Of a stretch of DNA of 64,000 nucleotides, positions 9,198 through 16,206 are shown piece after piece. The position numbers and the translations under genes are program-made. This DNA comes from Halobacteriovorax sp. JY17 (GTDB taxonomy: Bacteria; Bdellovibrionota; Bacteriovoracia; Bacteriovoracales; Bacteriovoracaceae). The stretch covers positions 62,001 through 126,000 of the forward strand of contig NZ_NJER01000002.1 in assembly GCF_002753895.1 (NCBI RefSeq), in the 5' to 3' direction. The notes beneath the pieces were generated by a model, which saw only the letters and a program-made list of their open reading frames with translations, was not told the DNA's origin and did no database searches. Position 1 is the first letter of the stretch. Every line of letters begins with the position of its first letter.

Positions 9198-10877
9198 ATG
9201 AAGAACAAAACAGAATCAATTAGGAAGATTGTAAATTATCTAAACAACCCAGAAAAAGAAGGTGGATTTTGGTTACCAAATATCCAGCGTCCTTTTGTGT
9301 GGAGTGAAGATCAAATTCAAAGATTATTTGATTCAGTTTTACGAGAATACCCTATTAGTACATTTCTGGTTTGGAAGACAAAATCTGAAATCAAGACTAG
9401 ACGTTTTATTGAGAAGTATAGATCAAACACTAAGCTGTCAGACTATAATGAAATCCCAAATGAGGAACAAAAGCTTTTAGTCTTAGATGGGCAGCAAAGA
9501 TTACAGAGTTTTTTTATAGGCTTACAGGGTTCATATGAAAAAAAAGAACTTTACTTCAATGTGCTCAGTGGAAAACAGGCTCCACCTGATGACATTCGAT
9601 ATGAATTTAAATTTATAGATAAGAAGAATGTTACATTGCCATGGGTAAGATTTAAAGATGTTGTGTTTTCAAATAAACCAAGACAAATGGCAAAAGATAT
9701 CTTGTCGAAATTTGATGATATAACAGATGAGCAATCAGAGATAATCGAAGACAATCTAATGAATGCACATACAATTTTTGCGACATCTGAAGTTATTACC
9801 TATCAGGAAATTGATTCTGTGGATAACCCTGAGAATTATAATGACGATGATGTTGTAGAAATTTTTATTAGGGCCAACTCTGGTGGAACACGTCTTGGAA
9901 AATCAGACTTATTATTTTCATTGTTAACATCATCTTGGGATGACGCAGATGAAAACATGGAAGACCTGCTAGAGAATTTAAATGGATCTGAGTTTAATTT
10001 TTCAAGGGACTTTATTTTAAAAACCTGCTTGTCTCTTTTAAATAAAGGAGCAAGCTATAAGGTTGAAAAATTTAGAGATGGTAAAACTAAAGAGCAGATA
10101 ATCAACGACTGGACGAATATATCCAATTCGATATTGGATGTTAGGGATTTTATTGCAACACAAACATATATAAGAACAGATAAGGCAATGCCATCGTATT
10201 TGGGTCTAATTCCTGTAATTTACTTCAGATATCACTATCCTGATAAATGGAAGAAGGCCAAAGGTCTTGATACATATTTCTTAAGAACTTTGATAGCAGG
10301 ATCTTTTAGTGGAACACCAGATAACTTGATTGATAAATGTACCAAAAAAATAACTGAATTAAGTGACTTTGACACAGACATTATATTTGGCGTGATAAAA
10401 GCTGATGGTAGGAATCTAGATATAACCAAAAATACTATCCTAGGTGCAACTTATGGTTCCAAGCAAATCCATATGATTTTCAACTTACTTTATAAAGATT
10501 TTAACTATAGACCAGCCTATAAGAATAACTTGCCGCAAGTTGATCACATATTTCCACAAGCTCATCTTAAAAAGGTCAAGGAAGTTAATCCCACAACTGG
10601 TAAACGAAACATTAGAAAATATAAGGTTGAATTCAGAGATCAGATAGCAAATTGTATGCTTTTGAGTGCAGGAGAGAATGGTGCTGGTGGTAAATCAGAC
10701 ACGTTACCTGAAGTTTGGTTTGCTGATAAGGATGACAGTTATCTAGATATGCATCTTATCCCTAAAGATAAAGATTTATGGAAAATGGAAAGATTTGAAG
10801 ACTTTATAGAAGCAAGAAAAGTTCTAATTGAAGAGAAGTTTGGTTACATGATTCAAGAAGAGGTCGGTAATGATTGA
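9198..10877 (+). CDS. DUF262-HNH protein (GmrSD-like nuclease)
   Basis: A 559-residue protein with the DUF262 hallmarks: IQRPFVW near 29-35, the nucleotide-pocket motif DGQQR at 97-101, and FIRANSGGTRL at 223-233. The C-terminal part has an HNH/DUF1524-type nuclease core, VDHIFP at 448-453, with Asn484 and Lys499 following. Such proteins include the GmrSD type IV restriction enzymes that attack modified phage DNA, and the defence proteins BrxU and SspE. It begins 27 bases after the GHKL-nuclease gene and overlaps the next small gene by 8 bases, suggesting a functional unit. The target is unknown. Confidence 0.85.
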   Translation: MKNKTESIRKIVNYLNNPEKEGGFWLPNIQRPFVWSEDQIQRLFDSVLREYPISTFLVWKTKSEIKTRRFIEKYRSNTKLSDYNEIPNEEQKLLVLDGQQRLQSFFIGLQGSYEKKELYFNVLSGKQAPPDDIRYEFKFIDKKNVTLPWVRFKDVVFSNKPRQMAKDILSKFDDITDEQSEIIEDNLMNAHTIFATSEVITYQEIDSVDNPENYNDDDVVEIFIRANSGGTRLGKSDLLFSLLTSSWDDADENMEDLLENLNGSEFNFSRDFILKTCLSLLNKGASYKVEKFRDGKTKEQIINDWTNISNSILDVRDFIATQTYIRTDKAMPSYLGLIPVIYFRYHYPDKWKKAKGLDTYFLRTLIAGSFSGTPDNLIDKCTKKITELSDFDTDIIFGVIKADGRNLDITKNTILGATYGSKQIHMIFNLLYKDFNYRPAYKNNLPQVDHIFPQAHLKKVKEVNPTTGKRNIRKYKVEFRDQIANCMLLSAGENGAGGKSDTLPEVWFADKDDSYLDMHLIPKDKDLWKMERFEDFIEARKVLIEEKFGYMIQEEVGND

Positions 10878-11103
10878 TTTTGATAAGTTTTTAGGAAAAT
10901 ATGTAAAAGTTAAGGTTCGAAACTTGCATCAGGTAATGGATGACTATGGAGTTCTAACAAAAATAGATGCAGATACTATCGAGTTAGAAGAAGAGGGCCC
11001 AAGTGCTGTTAATGAATATGGCGATAACATGGGTGGAACTCATACAATTCAAAAAACTTTTGTGATTTCAATTGAAGAAGTTAATGATGATTTAGAAGTA
11101 TAA
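10870..11103 (+). CDS. Small acidic beta-rich protein, unknown
   Basis: A 77-residue acidic protein starting inside the DUF262 gene (8-base overlap), so probably translationally coupled. The alternation around YVKVKVRN, YGVLTKIDADTIELEEE and THTIQKTFVISIEEV suggests a small beta barrel of Sm/SH3-like type, but no family is recognised. Its position suggests an accessory subunit or inhibitor of the DUF262 or GHKL protein; this is inference. Confidence 0.65.
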   Translation: MIDFDKFLGKYVKVKVRNLHQVMDDYGVLTKIDADTIELEEEGPSAVNEYGDNMGGTHTIQKTFVISIEEVNDDLEV

Positions 11104-11161
11104 AAAAATTTAAGCCTTAAAAAGATGGTTTAAACAACGTGACCAGAGTCTAGGAAGATGA

Positions 11162-11731
11162 ATGAGAGAGGAAGTTTTCTATAAGTATAGAGGATTAGAT
11201 AATTTTGAGTTTTTTGCAGACATTATACTTAATAAAAGATTGTATGCAGCTCAATTTCAAACTTTAAATGATCCAATGGAAGGACATTATTATTACTCTA
11301 TGAATGAAGATAATGAGAAAAATATAGATAAGTGGGTTAAAGACTTTTTTAACCAAAAGCAAAAACATCGCATTTGTTCATTGTCTAAGGATGATAACAA
11401 TATGCTTATGTGGTCTCACTATGCAAATAGTCACAGAGGTGTTTGTATTGGTGTGACGGTTGAAGATAGTCTCGACATTATTCATTCTGGCCCAGTTACA
11501 TATTTAGATGACTTACCTACTTTGCAGTATCACTCTACACCTCAAGAAGTTTTGATGAAAAAATTAAAAGCTTGGAATTATGAAAGAGAGCATAGAGTTA
11601 TTTCGACAGATCAATTTGTTAAGATAAGCGTTAAGGAAATTATATTTGGTTCAAGGTGTACTTCTGTTCATAAAAAAATTGTTAGGGCCATTGTAGAGAA
11701 GTATTCTCCAGAAATAATCTTAAAAAATTAA
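11162..11731 (+). CDS. DUF2971 family protein
   Basis: A 189-residue protein resembling DUF2971: an N-terminal YKYRGL start, LYAAQFQTLNDPMEG at about 30-44, SLSKDDNNMLMWSHYANSHRGVCIG in the middle, and WNYEREHRV near 140. DUF2971 proteins are frequent in defence islands, but their biochemical role is not established. It is separated from neighbours by 58 and 43 bases on the same strand. Function is not assigned. Confidence 0.75.
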   Translation: MREEVFYKYRGLDNFEFFADIILNKRLYAAQFQTLNDPMEGHYYYSMNEDNEKNIDKWVKDFFNQKQKHRICSLSKDDNNMLMWSHYANSHRGVCIGVTVEDSLDIIHSGPVTYLDDLPTLQYHSTPQEVLMKKLKAWNYEREHRVISTDQFVKISVKEIIFGSRCTSVHKKIVRAIVEKYSPEIILKN

Positions 11732-11774
11732 TAAGAAAAATTAGGTTTTGAACGAAGCCCAAATAGGAGTTGGA

Positions 11775-14429
11775 ATGACAATATTAAGTGAAATTTTAGA
11801 TTGGGCTACAGCTCAGGAAGATTGGAAACAAGATATTGTCCGAAGGATACTTTCGTTTGGTGAATATACTAACAAAGATGTTAAAGAAGTCGCAGAGATT
11901 GTTCTTGCTCAGAATGGATATTGTAAGAGTTCATCTATAGAAGCCACTCCAATAAATAGATCAGATTTTACTAGTATAGAAAGAGCATCAAGTAGCAAAG
12001 TTGTCTTAAGGAAATTAGAAGCACCAACAAATGTAAATGCCCTTACCTCTGATTCAAAACTGCAGTTTGCATTAGACGGCTTAACTATTATTTATGGTGA
12101 AAACGGTGTCGGGAAATCAGGATATAGCAGACTGTTGAAGAGTTGTTGTAAAGCTCGAAGTGTGGATAGTGTACTTCCAAATGTATTTGATGAGCAGTCT
12201 ACAACGCAAGCGTCTGTAAAATTAGAGTTCTCTGAGAATGAGAATGTCATTCAATATGAATGGTCAAACAATGCAGAAGGAAATGAATTTCTTCAACAAA
12301 TTGTCGTTTATGATAATAAGTGTGGGAAAATTCAGGTTACCGATAAAAATGAATTAATATATTTACCGAGTGGTACTGATATCTTTAAGAAAATTATAGA
12401 CTGTATTTCGGAAGTGAAAAATATACTATCTAATGAAAAACCTAAAGAAGTTAAAATTAACCTTGATAAAGTTGATCTTAGCTCGTCCATATATAAATAT
12501 GTATCAAAAATAACAAAAGATACTGATAGTGAAGAATTATTAAAGAAGCTAGAATGGTCAGTGAAAAATGAAAGTGATTTAGTGTCATTGAGTAAAAAAA
12601 TAGTTGATGCCAATGAGGCTGAAGTAAAGAAAAAGGTAACAGCGTTAGATAAGGAAATTACAAATCTTACTAGTCTGCAGTCTGACTTTGATCTATTGGA
12701 GAAGTCGTATTCTGAAGAAAAACTAAAAAACCTCTCAGTAATAATAAACAACAAACTCGATAGTAAAAAAGCTTTAGATGAATTATCACAAAGCATGAGT
12801 ACTGATGGAATGATTTCTGGGACTGGCAATGAGTTGTGGCGAGTACTTTATGATGCCGCAAAAGAGTTTTCGGAAAAGACCGCATACCCAGATAGTGCAT
12901 TTCCTGATGAAACAGCTAAATGTGTTTTTTGTCAGCAAGACCTTGAGCCTGATGCAAAAAAACGCTTGGAAACATTCAAGAGCTTTGCAGAGGGCAAGAT
13001 AAAAAAGAACTTTGATGATATCGTTGTAAAAACAGATAAAGTAAAAGTCTTTTTAGAGGGACATGATTCAAAGATCATAGAAGCAAAGAAAATCTTAGAT
13101 CAGAATTTTATATGTTTATCAGAAGACAATGTAAAAATATTGAAAGAGAAACTCGACTCACTAAACTCATATCGTCTAGCGTTTATAGATGCTATTAATA
13201 AAGAAGATGATAAGTTATTAATCAGTGACACATCAAATGACAGCAAAATATCCATTTTTGAACAAGTAATTGTAAAGACTAAGGCGACTAAAGAAGAAAT
13301 TCAGAAGAGTATTAATCCAGAAGAACTGAAAAAAACTAAAAACGAAAAGAGTGAATTAGACTCTCTTAAAATAGCAAGTAGTAAGAAAAGTGACTTCGTT
13401 GACTACATCAATTATTTAAAAGCTCTGGACCAATATAACACAATGATAAAAGCTCTCGACCATACCAGTATATCAAGAAAGGGAAGCTCGATCATAACAA
13501 ACTCTTTAAAAGATACATTTTTAAAAGCTTTAACCCTCGAATTATCAAAACTTGGTGGTGAGAAAATACCCCTATTTATTGATTCATCTACAAAGGATGG
13601 TAAGCCAACATTTCAATTGAGCCTAAAAGGAGCAAATATGCCTCCAAGGAGTAAAATTGATTTGATATTAAGTGAAGGTGAGCAAAAAATTGCATCTCTT
13701 GCTGGTCTACTTGCTGAACTGGATACGGCGAAGCACCAAAATGGACTTATATTAGATGACCCAGTTACTTCTTTAGACCATCAATACAGAAAGAATATCG
13801 CCAAGAGATTGGTACAAGAAGCTAAAGAAAGACAAGTCGTCATATTTACCCACGATATTGCTTTCTTGTTTGATCTCGAGTTTTTCGCAAAAGAATTGAA
13901 TGTACCAACACATCTACAAAATATAAGAAAAGACGGGAAAAAATCAGGAATTATTTTTAATACAAATCCGTGGCACGCTCAGAATGTTAAAGCAAGAATC
14001 AAAACCTTAAGTGATGATGTTGATACACTAAAGAGTAAAAACCTTAACGGTGATGATTATAATCATGAAGCAGGCATTATTTATGGTCGAATCAGAGAAA
14101 CTTGGGAAAGAGCAGTTGAGGAAGTTCTCTTTAATGAAGTTGTTACTCGATTCGGGCAAGGTATTCAAACCCAACGATTAAATGGTGTGACAGTTGATGA
14201 TGCTGATTTTTCAAAAATTAGCTTTGAAATGTCAAAATGCTCAAAATATATGATTGGCCATGATAAGAGTCTTTCTCTTTCAGATGATCGACCCAAGGTA
14301 GATGAAATTAAAACAGACATAAGTACAATTAGTCAGTTTGTTAAAGATATAAATAAGAAAAAAGACGACCTTATTAAGAAGCGTAAAGAGATTGTAGATA
14401 AACCTCCTGTGGCAACTGTTGTAGATTAA
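11775..14429 (+). CDS. RloC-like ABC ATPase with CxxC hook, candidate tRNase
   Basis: An 884-residue AAA_13/SMC-like protein. I chose the ATG at 11775 because it follows AGGAG by five bases; a TTG at 11748 would add nine residues. From this start: Walker A GENGVGKS (108-115), long coiled-coil stretches on either side of Cys383-x-x-Cys386, signature LSEGEQK (632-638), Walker B LILDD (658-662), and switch THD (His693). The C-terminus has Arg779, Glu783 and His829, an R-x3-E...H pattern like PrrC/RloC anticodon nucleases. RloC combines a zinc-hook ATPase with a wobble-nucleotide-excising tRNase. Assignment as RloC proper is inferred; a related AAA_13 protein without that activity is possible. 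Confidence 0.7.
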   Translation: MTILSEILDWATAQEDWKQDIVRRILSFGEYTNKDVKEVAEIVLAQNGYCKSSSIEATPINRSDFTSIERASSSKVVLRKLEAPTNVNALTSDSKLQFALDGLTIIYGENGVGKSGYSRLLKSCCKARSVDSVLPNVFDEQSTTQASVKLEFSENENVIQYEWSNNAEGNEFLQQIVVYDNKCGKIQVTDKNELIYLPSGTDIFKKIIDCISEVKNILSNEKPKEVKINLDKVDLSSSIYKYVSKITKDTDSEELLKKLEWSVKNESDLVSLSKKIVDANEAEVKKKVTALDKEITNLTSLQSDFDLLEKSYSEEKLKNLSVIINNKLDSKKALDELSQSMSTDGMISGTGNELWRVLYDAAKEFSEKTAYPDSAFPDETAKCVFCQQDLEPDAKKRLETFKSFAEGKIKKNFDDIVVKTDKVKVFLEGHDSKIIEAKKILDQNFICLSEDNVKILKEKLDSLNSYRLAFIDAINKEDDKLLISDTSNDSKISIFEQVIVKTKATKEEIQKSINPEELKKTKNEKSELDSLKIASSKKSDFVDYINYLKALDQYNTMIKALDHTSISRKGSSIITNSLKDTFLKALTLELSKLGGEKIPLFIDSSTKDGKPTFQLSLKGANMPPRSKIDLILSEGEQKIASLAGLLAELDTAKHQNGLILDDPVTSLDHQYRKNIAKRLVQEAKERQVVIFTHDIAFLFDLEFFAKELNVPTHLQNIRKDGKKSGIIFNTNPWHAQNVKARIKTLSDDVDTLKSKNLNGDDYNHEAGIIYGRIRETWERAVEEVLFNEVVTRFGQGIQTQRLNGVTVDDADFSKISFEMSKCSKYMIGHDKSLSLSDDRPKVDEIKTDISTISQFVKDINKKKDDLIKKRKEIVDKPPVATVVD

Positions 14430-14431
14430 AT

Positions 14432-14872
14432 ATGAAAAAAAATAAATGCATAATAATTGATGTAGATGGAACTTTAGCTAATATAGACCACAGAAGAGGC
14501 TATCTTGAGGAGGGTAACGACTGGAAAAGATTTAATTCCAGTATGGAGAACGACTCGCTGAACACTTGGTGTAAGGCGATAGTTGATAAGTTTAAAAATG
14601 AATATCAAATTATTCTTCTAACTGGAAGAGAGGAAATTCACAAAGATGTTACCTTAAAGTGGCTAAAGGGTCATGATGTTCACTTTGATTCAATATTTTT
14701 TAGAAGCGAAAAAGATTACCGTGATGATGCAATAGTTAAAAAAGAGCTATTTGAGAGGCATATACAGGGAAAGCATTCACCGCTATTTGTGGTAGATGAC
14801 AGAAAGAAAGTTGTTTCAATGTGGCGAGATCTGGGATTGGTATGCCTACAGTGTGACTGGGGTGATTTTTAA
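14432..14872 (+). CDS. Stand-alone T4 Pnkp-type 3'-phosphatase domain
   Basis: A 146-residue HAD-family phosphatase that resembles the C-terminal domain of bacteriophage T4 polynucleotide kinase-phosphatase. The DVDGTLA motif (about 10-16) supplies the two catalytic aspartates. LLTGRE (about 60-65), the DDAIVKKE segment and VVDDRKKVVSMW follow. The protein ends in GDF, as I recall T4 Pnkp also does. T4 Pnkp removes 2',3'-cyclic and 3' phosphates and so prepares PrrC-cut tRNA for ligation. There is no kinase domain here. The gene begins 2 bases after the RloC-like stop codon, implying coupled expression. Action on RNA ends is inferred. Confidence 0.8.
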   Translation: MKKNKCIIIDVDGTLANIDHRRGYLEEGNDWKRFNSSMENDSLNTWCKAIVDKFKNEYQIILLTGREEIHKDVTLKWLKGHDVHFDSIFFRSEKDYRDDAIVKKELFERHIQGKHSPLFVVDDRKKVVSMWRDLGLVCLQCDWGDF

Positions 14873-14879
14873 AAAGATT

Positions 14880-15104
14880 ATGAAAATGGAAGATGTTGAT
14901 TCGAAAAATTTTGAAAATCAAGAATGGCTCACAACAGAAGAAGCAGCTGACTATCTTCGCATTTCTGTAGGTCGCCTTAGAAATATGACAAGCAATGGTT
15001 ATGTCCCCTTCTATAAATTGGGTAGATCAAATAGATATTTAAAAGAAGAATTGAGAAAAATGTTGCTAGATAATAGACGTGGGCCTTGGTGGGATAATGA
15101 TTGA
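14880..15104 (+). CDS. Excisionase-like HTH DNA-binding protein
   Basis: A 74-residue protein with the helix_turn_helix (HTH_17/MerR-like) pattern of Xis proteins: LTTEEAADYLRIS followed by VGRLRNM and VPFYKLGRSNRYLKEEL. The reading frame is open further upstream, but that part overlaps the phosphatase gene; the ATG at 14880 (or 14886) fits the domain. It is near the element end and so may act as the recombination directionality factor or as a regulator of the island. Confidence 0.75.
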   Translation: MKMEDVDSKNFENQEWLTTEEAADYLRISVGRLRNMTSNGYVPFYKLGRSNRYLKEELRKMLLDNRRGPWWDND

Positions 15105-15273
15105 AGAAGAATACACAGAAGAAGAAATTAAAAGAGCTGCTGATGTCTTTAAGTTACTTAGTAAGTGGCAACAAGAAGCTGAATTAGAGAAAGCTAATAA
15201 AACTTCTTCTCCGTCGTGCACGCAAACCTCTGAAGAAAGAAATTGCACGCAAACTGCACGCACTGAAGGGTGA
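15097..15273 (+). CDS. 58-residue ORF at island end, unknown
   Basis: The ATG at 15097 overlaps the end of the HTH gene. The product has a charged helical N-terminus (EEEYTEEEIKRAADVFKLL) and a Cys-Thr-Gln-Thr repeat towards its end that is encoded by the direct repeats at 15217-15262. In related islands a small ORF at this position sits before an integrase; here the integrase is missing. It may be a real small protein or a remnant. Confidence 0.45.
   Translation: MIEEEYTEEEIKRAADVFKLLSKWQQEAELEKANKTSSPSCTQTSEERNCTQTARTEG
15217..15262 (+). repeat. Direct repeats TGCACGCA(AAC), possible recombinase arm sites
   Basis: TGCACGCAAAC occurs at 15217-15227 and 15244-15254, and TGCACGCA again at 15255-15262. 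The group lies 117-162 bases from the tRNA-derived att core. That distance suits arm-type binding sites of a tyrosine integrase, but the repeats are also inside a small ORF. Confidence 0.5.
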
Positions 15274-15297
15274 AAGTTTTGGTAACTATTTGATTTC

Positions 15298-15309
15298 TTT
15301 GGTACCAAA
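15298..15309. repeat. 12-base palindrome TTTGGTACCAAA
   Basis: A perfect inverted repeat between the last island ORF and the att core. It could be an operator or a recombination accessory site. Nothing else is recognised in 15274-15378. Confidence 0.4.
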
Positions 15310-15378
15310 ATTCTGTGTGCAGAAAATTTTAAGTGCGTTAACTATTGAAAATATTGGGATTATTAGATTAAAATAACA

Positions 15379-15436
15379 GCTTGGAAAGCGTGTAAGCGGC
15401 AACGCTTCGTGAGTTCGAATCTCATGTTCTCCGCCA
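15379..15436 (+). pseudogene. Displaced 3' half of tRNA-Ser(GGA); att site
   Basis: Reads as the anticodon loop TTGGAAA, the 3' anticodon strand, a long variable arm (AAGCG-GCAA-CGCTT), a T arm with GTTCGAATC, the 3' acceptor strand and CCGCCA. It matches the 3' half of bacterial tRNA-Ser(GGA) closely. There is no 5' half upstream: sequence before about 15379 does not supply a D arm or acceptor strand. This is therefore the duplicated fragment left by integration of the element to its left. Confidence 0.88.
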
Positions 15437-15543
15437 TTTAGAAATTATACTACCATTAGATTTTATAGTAGCTTCTCGTGAAGTAGTAATTGAAAACGGT
15501 AATAATAAAGTATTTATTTGAAAAATAATTACAATATTAGGAT

Positions 15544-15924
15544 CTACCCAGAAGCACCTAGGGTGATCTTGCAGTATTTAATTAGTCTGTCTGTCTTAAA
15601 TGGTTTATCTAGGTAGAATAGATTCTCTAAAACTATAACTTCATTTTCTATTTCAGGGATGTATCCTGAAATAACAATAATTGGTGTACTTGAATTGAGA
15701 TTATCTGTTGTTCTAATTTTCTTAATAAAGTCTAGGCCTGTGCAAAATGGCATCTTATGGTCTGTAATTATAAGGTCAAAATTAAAACGGGAAGTGTTTA
15801 GATATGCTTCGAGTCCATCGTTTGCAGTAGTTATGTTTACTTGCGTGAAAAACCTTTGAATTGAATCCTCAATTAAGTCTCTAATCAGCGGCTCATCATC
15901 TATTATTAGAATATTTTTTTTCAT
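15544..15924 (-). CDS. Single-domain response regulator (CheY-like)
   Basis: A 126-residue receiver domain without an output domain. IIDDEP (7-12) provides the acidic pocket, Asp55 in IITDHKMP is the phosphoacceptor, Ser in VISGY is the switch residue, and the conserved Lys is in LDKPF. It is transcribed away from ffs. No kinase gene is adjacent, so its partner is unknown. It is the first core gene to the right of the island. Confidence 0.88.
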   Translation of the reverse strand: MKKNILIIDDEPLIRDLIEDSIQRFFTQVNITTANDGLEAYLNTSRFNFDLIITDHKMPFCTGLDFIKKIRTTDNLNSSTPIIVISGYIPEIENEVIVLENLFYLDKPFKTDRLIKYCKITLGASG

Positions 15925-15975
15925 TACTCAATTATACGCAGCTTTAAAGCAAATACACTATAAAAAATCTGCTGA

Positions 15976-16004
15976 TTGACATCATAGATTTAAGAAAATA
16001 AGAT
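15976..16004 (+). promoter_or_regulatory. Sigma-70 promoter of SRP RNA
   Basis: A perfect TTGACA at 15976-15981 and TAAGAT at 15999-16004 with 17-base spacing. Transcription would start about 16011, exactly at the 5' strand of the SRP RNA closing stem. Confidence 0.8.
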
Positions 16005-16010
16005 GACGTC

Positions 16011-16112
16011 GGTAGTCTGACTCACGGCAATTGTATTCATGGTGAACTCCGCCAGGTCGGGAACGAAGCAACGGTAACTTTTGGTATGATGTGTCGTTGA
16101 GTTAGGCTGCCA
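16011..16112 (+). ncRNA. ffs: Small bacterial SRP RNA (4.5S)
   Basis: The conserved SRP domain IV is visible as GCCAGGTCGGGAACGAAGCA near 16051-16070, the binding site for Ffh. The ends pair: GGTAGTCTGACTCA at the 5' end with the complementary TGAGTTAGGCTGCC at the 3' end, including G-T pairs. The length of about 102 bases fits the short type without an Alu domain. It sits upstream of dnaX, a common arrangement. Confidence 0.9.
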
Positions 16113-16114
16113 CT

Positions 16115-16137
16115 TCGATTGTACAATCCCCCCTTTT
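16115..16137 (+). terminator. Probable ffs terminator
   Basis: The palindrome GATTGTACAATC at 16117-16128 is followed by CCCCCC and a T run. The stem is short, so this is a weak call. Confidence 0.4.
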
Positions 16138-16206
16138 TCATTGCCTAAATCTATTAATTTCATTACCTTTGAAGTACGAATTAATTAATCGAAGTGGATA
16201 GTTTTA

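Larger units (their letters stand above)
1..15436 (+). mobile_element. Defence island integrated at tRNA-Ser (right part)
   Basis: Thirteen consecutive genes, all on the + strand and nearly all defence-related, end at a displaced 3' half of tRNA-Ser(GGA) at about 15379-15436. Just before that end lie an excisionase-like HTH gene and direct repeats. This is the usual architecture of an integrative element in a tRNA gene: the intact tRNA and possibly an integrase would lie to the left, outside the window. No integrase is visible here. The left boundary is unknown. Core genes (response regulator, ffs, dnaX) begin immediately to the right. Confidence 0.75.

Noticed and set aside
12332-12829. 165-residue - strand frame inside the RloC-like gene
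   Set aside because: Antisense to coiled-coil coding sequence, rich in Ser/Phe/Leu as expected for such shadows.
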